A stretch of DNA of 64,000 nucleotides, from contig NZ_JNWV01000027.1 in assembly GCF_000716535.1 (NCBI RefSeq), positions 62,001-126,000 on the forward strand, written 5' to 3'. A program made the position numbers and the translations under genes. Shown here one piece after another: positions 62,646-64,000 of the stretch. Within the stretch, counting starts at the first letter, position 1; the number at the start of each line of letters is the position of its first letter. The notes under the pieces are model-generated. The model did not search any database. It was not told the DNA's origin and saw only the letters and a program-made list of their open reading frames with translations. Source of the DNA: Streptomyces flaveolus (lineage in GTDB: Bacteria > Actinomycetota > Actinomycetes > Streptomycetales > Streptomycetaceae).

Positions 62646-64000
62646 CTACATTCCGGCGATGAGCTTCTCCACCCGGTCGTCCACCGAACGGAACGGGTCC
62701 TTGCACAACACGGTGCGTTGTGCCTGGTCGTTGAGCTTGAGGTGCACCCAGTCGACCGTGAAGTCCCGGCGCTGTTCCTGTGCCCGCCGGATGAAGTCGC
62801 CGCGCAGCCGGGCGCGAGTGGTCTGCGGAGGAACCGACTTGCCCTCGAAGATCTTCAAGTCGTTGCAGACGCGAGCGGCTTGGCCCTTCTTCTCCAGCAG
62901 GTAGTACAGCCCACGACGGCGGTGGATGTCGTGGTAGGCGAGGTCTATCTGGGCGACCCGCGGGTGCGACATCGTCATGTTGTGCTTGGCCCGGTACCGC
63001 TCGATGAGCTTGTACTTCATGACCCAGTCGATCTCGGTCTCGATGCGGTCGAGTTCCTCGTTCTCGATCGCTTCGAGCGTGCGGCCCCACAGGTCCAGGA
63101 CCTGCGCGACCGTGCCGGTGCGGATGCCCCGGCGGTCGCAGAAGTCCACGGCCTTGTCGAAGTACTCGCGCTGCACCTCCAGCGCCGAGGCCTCCCGGCC
63201 GCTGGCCAGGCGCACCTTGCGCCGGCCGGTGATGTCGTGGCTGACCTCGCGGATCGCCCGGATCGGGTTCTCCAGGGTGAGGTCGCGCATCACGGTGCCG
63301 GCCTCGATCATGCGCAGCACCAGGTCGGTGGCGCCGACCTTGAGCAGCATCGTCGTCTCGGACATGTTCGAGTCGCCGACGATGACGTGCAGCCGGCGGT
63401 AGCGCTCGGCGTCCGCGTGGGGTTCGTCGCGGGTGTTGATGATGGGCCGGGAGCGGGTCGTCGCCGAGGAGACGCCCTCCCAGATGTGCTCCGCGCGCTG
63501 GCTGACGCAGTAGACGGCGCCGCGCGGGGTCTGGAGCACCTTGCCGGCGCCGCACAGCAGCTGCCGGGTGACGAGGAAGGGGATGAGGATGTCCGCGAGC
63601 CGGGAGAACTCCCCGTGCCGGGCCACCAGGTAGTTCTCGTGGCAGCCGTAGGAGTTGCCCGCCGAGTCGGTGTTGTTCTTGAAGAGGTAGACGTCGCCTG
63701 CGATTCCCTCCTCGTGCAGGCGTCGTTCCGCGTCCACCAGGAGTCCTTCGAGAATGCGCTCGCCGGCCTTGTCGTGGGTGACCAGTTCGATCACGTTGTC
63801 ACATTCGGGGGTCGCGTATTCCGGATGTGAGCCCACGTCGAGATAGAGCCGGGCGCCGTTTCGCAGAAAGACATTGCTGCTGCGGCCCCATGACACGACA
63901 CGGCGGAAGAGGTACCGCGCCACCTCGTCAGGAGACAGGCGGCGCTGTCCCCTGAACGTGCACGTGACGCCGTACTCGTTCTCCAGCCCGAAAATGCGGC
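62646..64000 (-). CDS. pafA: Pup-protein ligase PafA (5' end cut by the window)
   Basis: 451 residues are visible. The gene runs off the right end; the frame at 64000 reads [12 protein letters not shown], so only about three codons and the start are missing. It belongs to the glutamine-synthetase-like carboxylate-amine ligase fold (NEYG metal Glu, [31 protein letters not shown]-terminal [11 protein letters not shown]). It phosphorylates Pup C-terminal Glu and attaches it to substrate lysines for proteasomal degradation. Tandem hairpins follow the stop, so it ends its own unit. Confidence 0.97.
   Translation of the reverse strand, partial: RIFGLENEYGVTCTFRGQRRLSPDEVARYLFRRVVSWGRSSNVFLRNGARLYLDVGSHPEYATPECDNVIELVTHDKAGERILEGLLVDAERRLHEEGIAGDVYLFKNNTDSAGNSYGCHENYLVARHGEFSRLADILIPFLVTRQLLCGAGKVLQTPRGAVYCVSQRAEHIWEGVSSATTRSRPIINTRDEPHADAERYRRLHVIVGDSNMSETTMLLKVGATDLVLRMIEAGTVMRDLTLENPIRAIREVSHDITGRRKVRLASGREASALEVQREYFDKAVDFCDRRGIRTGTVAQVLDLWGRTLEAIENEELDRIETEIDWVMKYKLIERYRAKHNMTMSHPRVAQIDLAYHDIHRRRGLYYLLEKKGQAARVCNDLKIFEGKSVPPQTTRARLRGDFIRRAQEQRRDFTVDWVHLKLNDQAQRTVLCKDPFRSVDDRVEKLIAGM

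Overview
The window is chromosomal DNA of a Streptomyces species, close to S. coelicolor in gene order. The sequence is very GC-rich and coding is dense on both strands. Starts are often GTG, many genes overlap by ATGA or GTGA, and several transcripts look leaderless. One TTA leucine codon was noticed. Blocks recognisable from the genus are pheS-pheT, infC-rpmI-rplT, the glnA4 cluster, conservon 9 (rarA-E), helY, tatC/tatA, pafB/pafC and pafA. No tRNA, rRNA, CRISPR array, phage or insertion sequence was seen.

Layout. 0-9.5 kb: a CGNR-type regulator divergent from a cysteine desulfurase, a carboxymuconolactone decarboxylase homologue behind a MerR-type promoter, a secreted GH51 arabinofuranosidase, a degenerate histidine-phosphatase homologue, and a MocR regulator divergent from an EamA exporter. 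9.5-15.5 kb: a GHL10 glycosidase, 3-hydroxybutyryl-CoA dehydrogenase, a TTA-containing small membrane protein, a NUDIX hydrolase, an NsdA-like TPR regulator and a SpoIIE-type phosphatase. 15.6-23.5 kb: pheST, an orphan sensor kinase, a SpoU methyltransferase and infC-rpmI-rplT with a structured leader. 23.5-31.7 kb: DUF1844 and SseB proteins, an exported beta-lactamase-fold protein, a Tat-exported lipase-like hydrolase, a mycosin protease translationally coupled to a bitopic protein with a 42-bp tandem repeat, and a PLP amino-acid deaminase/aldolase.

31.7-36.9 kb holds the ethanolamine/gamma-glutamyl pathway genes: SDR, aldehyde dehydrogenase, GlnA4 ligase, FadR-type regulator and class I amidotransferase. 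A GGT-N10-ACC motif lies before both transcription units. 37-48 kb: LysR/TDT exporter, a cytosolic BtuF-like protein, an XRE-cupin regulator, a glycine-betaine ABC system with fused permease and binding protein, a 5'-3' exonuclease, an iron-box-controlled siderophore-interacting protein, an acetyltransferase and an RluA-type pseudouridine synthase. 48-52.7 kb: conservon rarA-B-C-D-E. 53-64 kb: the remains of an alcohol dehydrogenase, then helY, tatC, tatA, small proteins, pafC, pafB, two FKBP isomerases and pafA (cut by the window end).

The best leads are the mycosin/repeat-protein pair without an ESX apparatus, the glnA4-regulon operator, the pseudo-phosphatase lacking both catalytic histidines, the divergent genes whose start codons overlap inside one CATG, the AUC start and attenuator-like leader of infC, and a decayed dehydrogenase with a 7-bp repeat.
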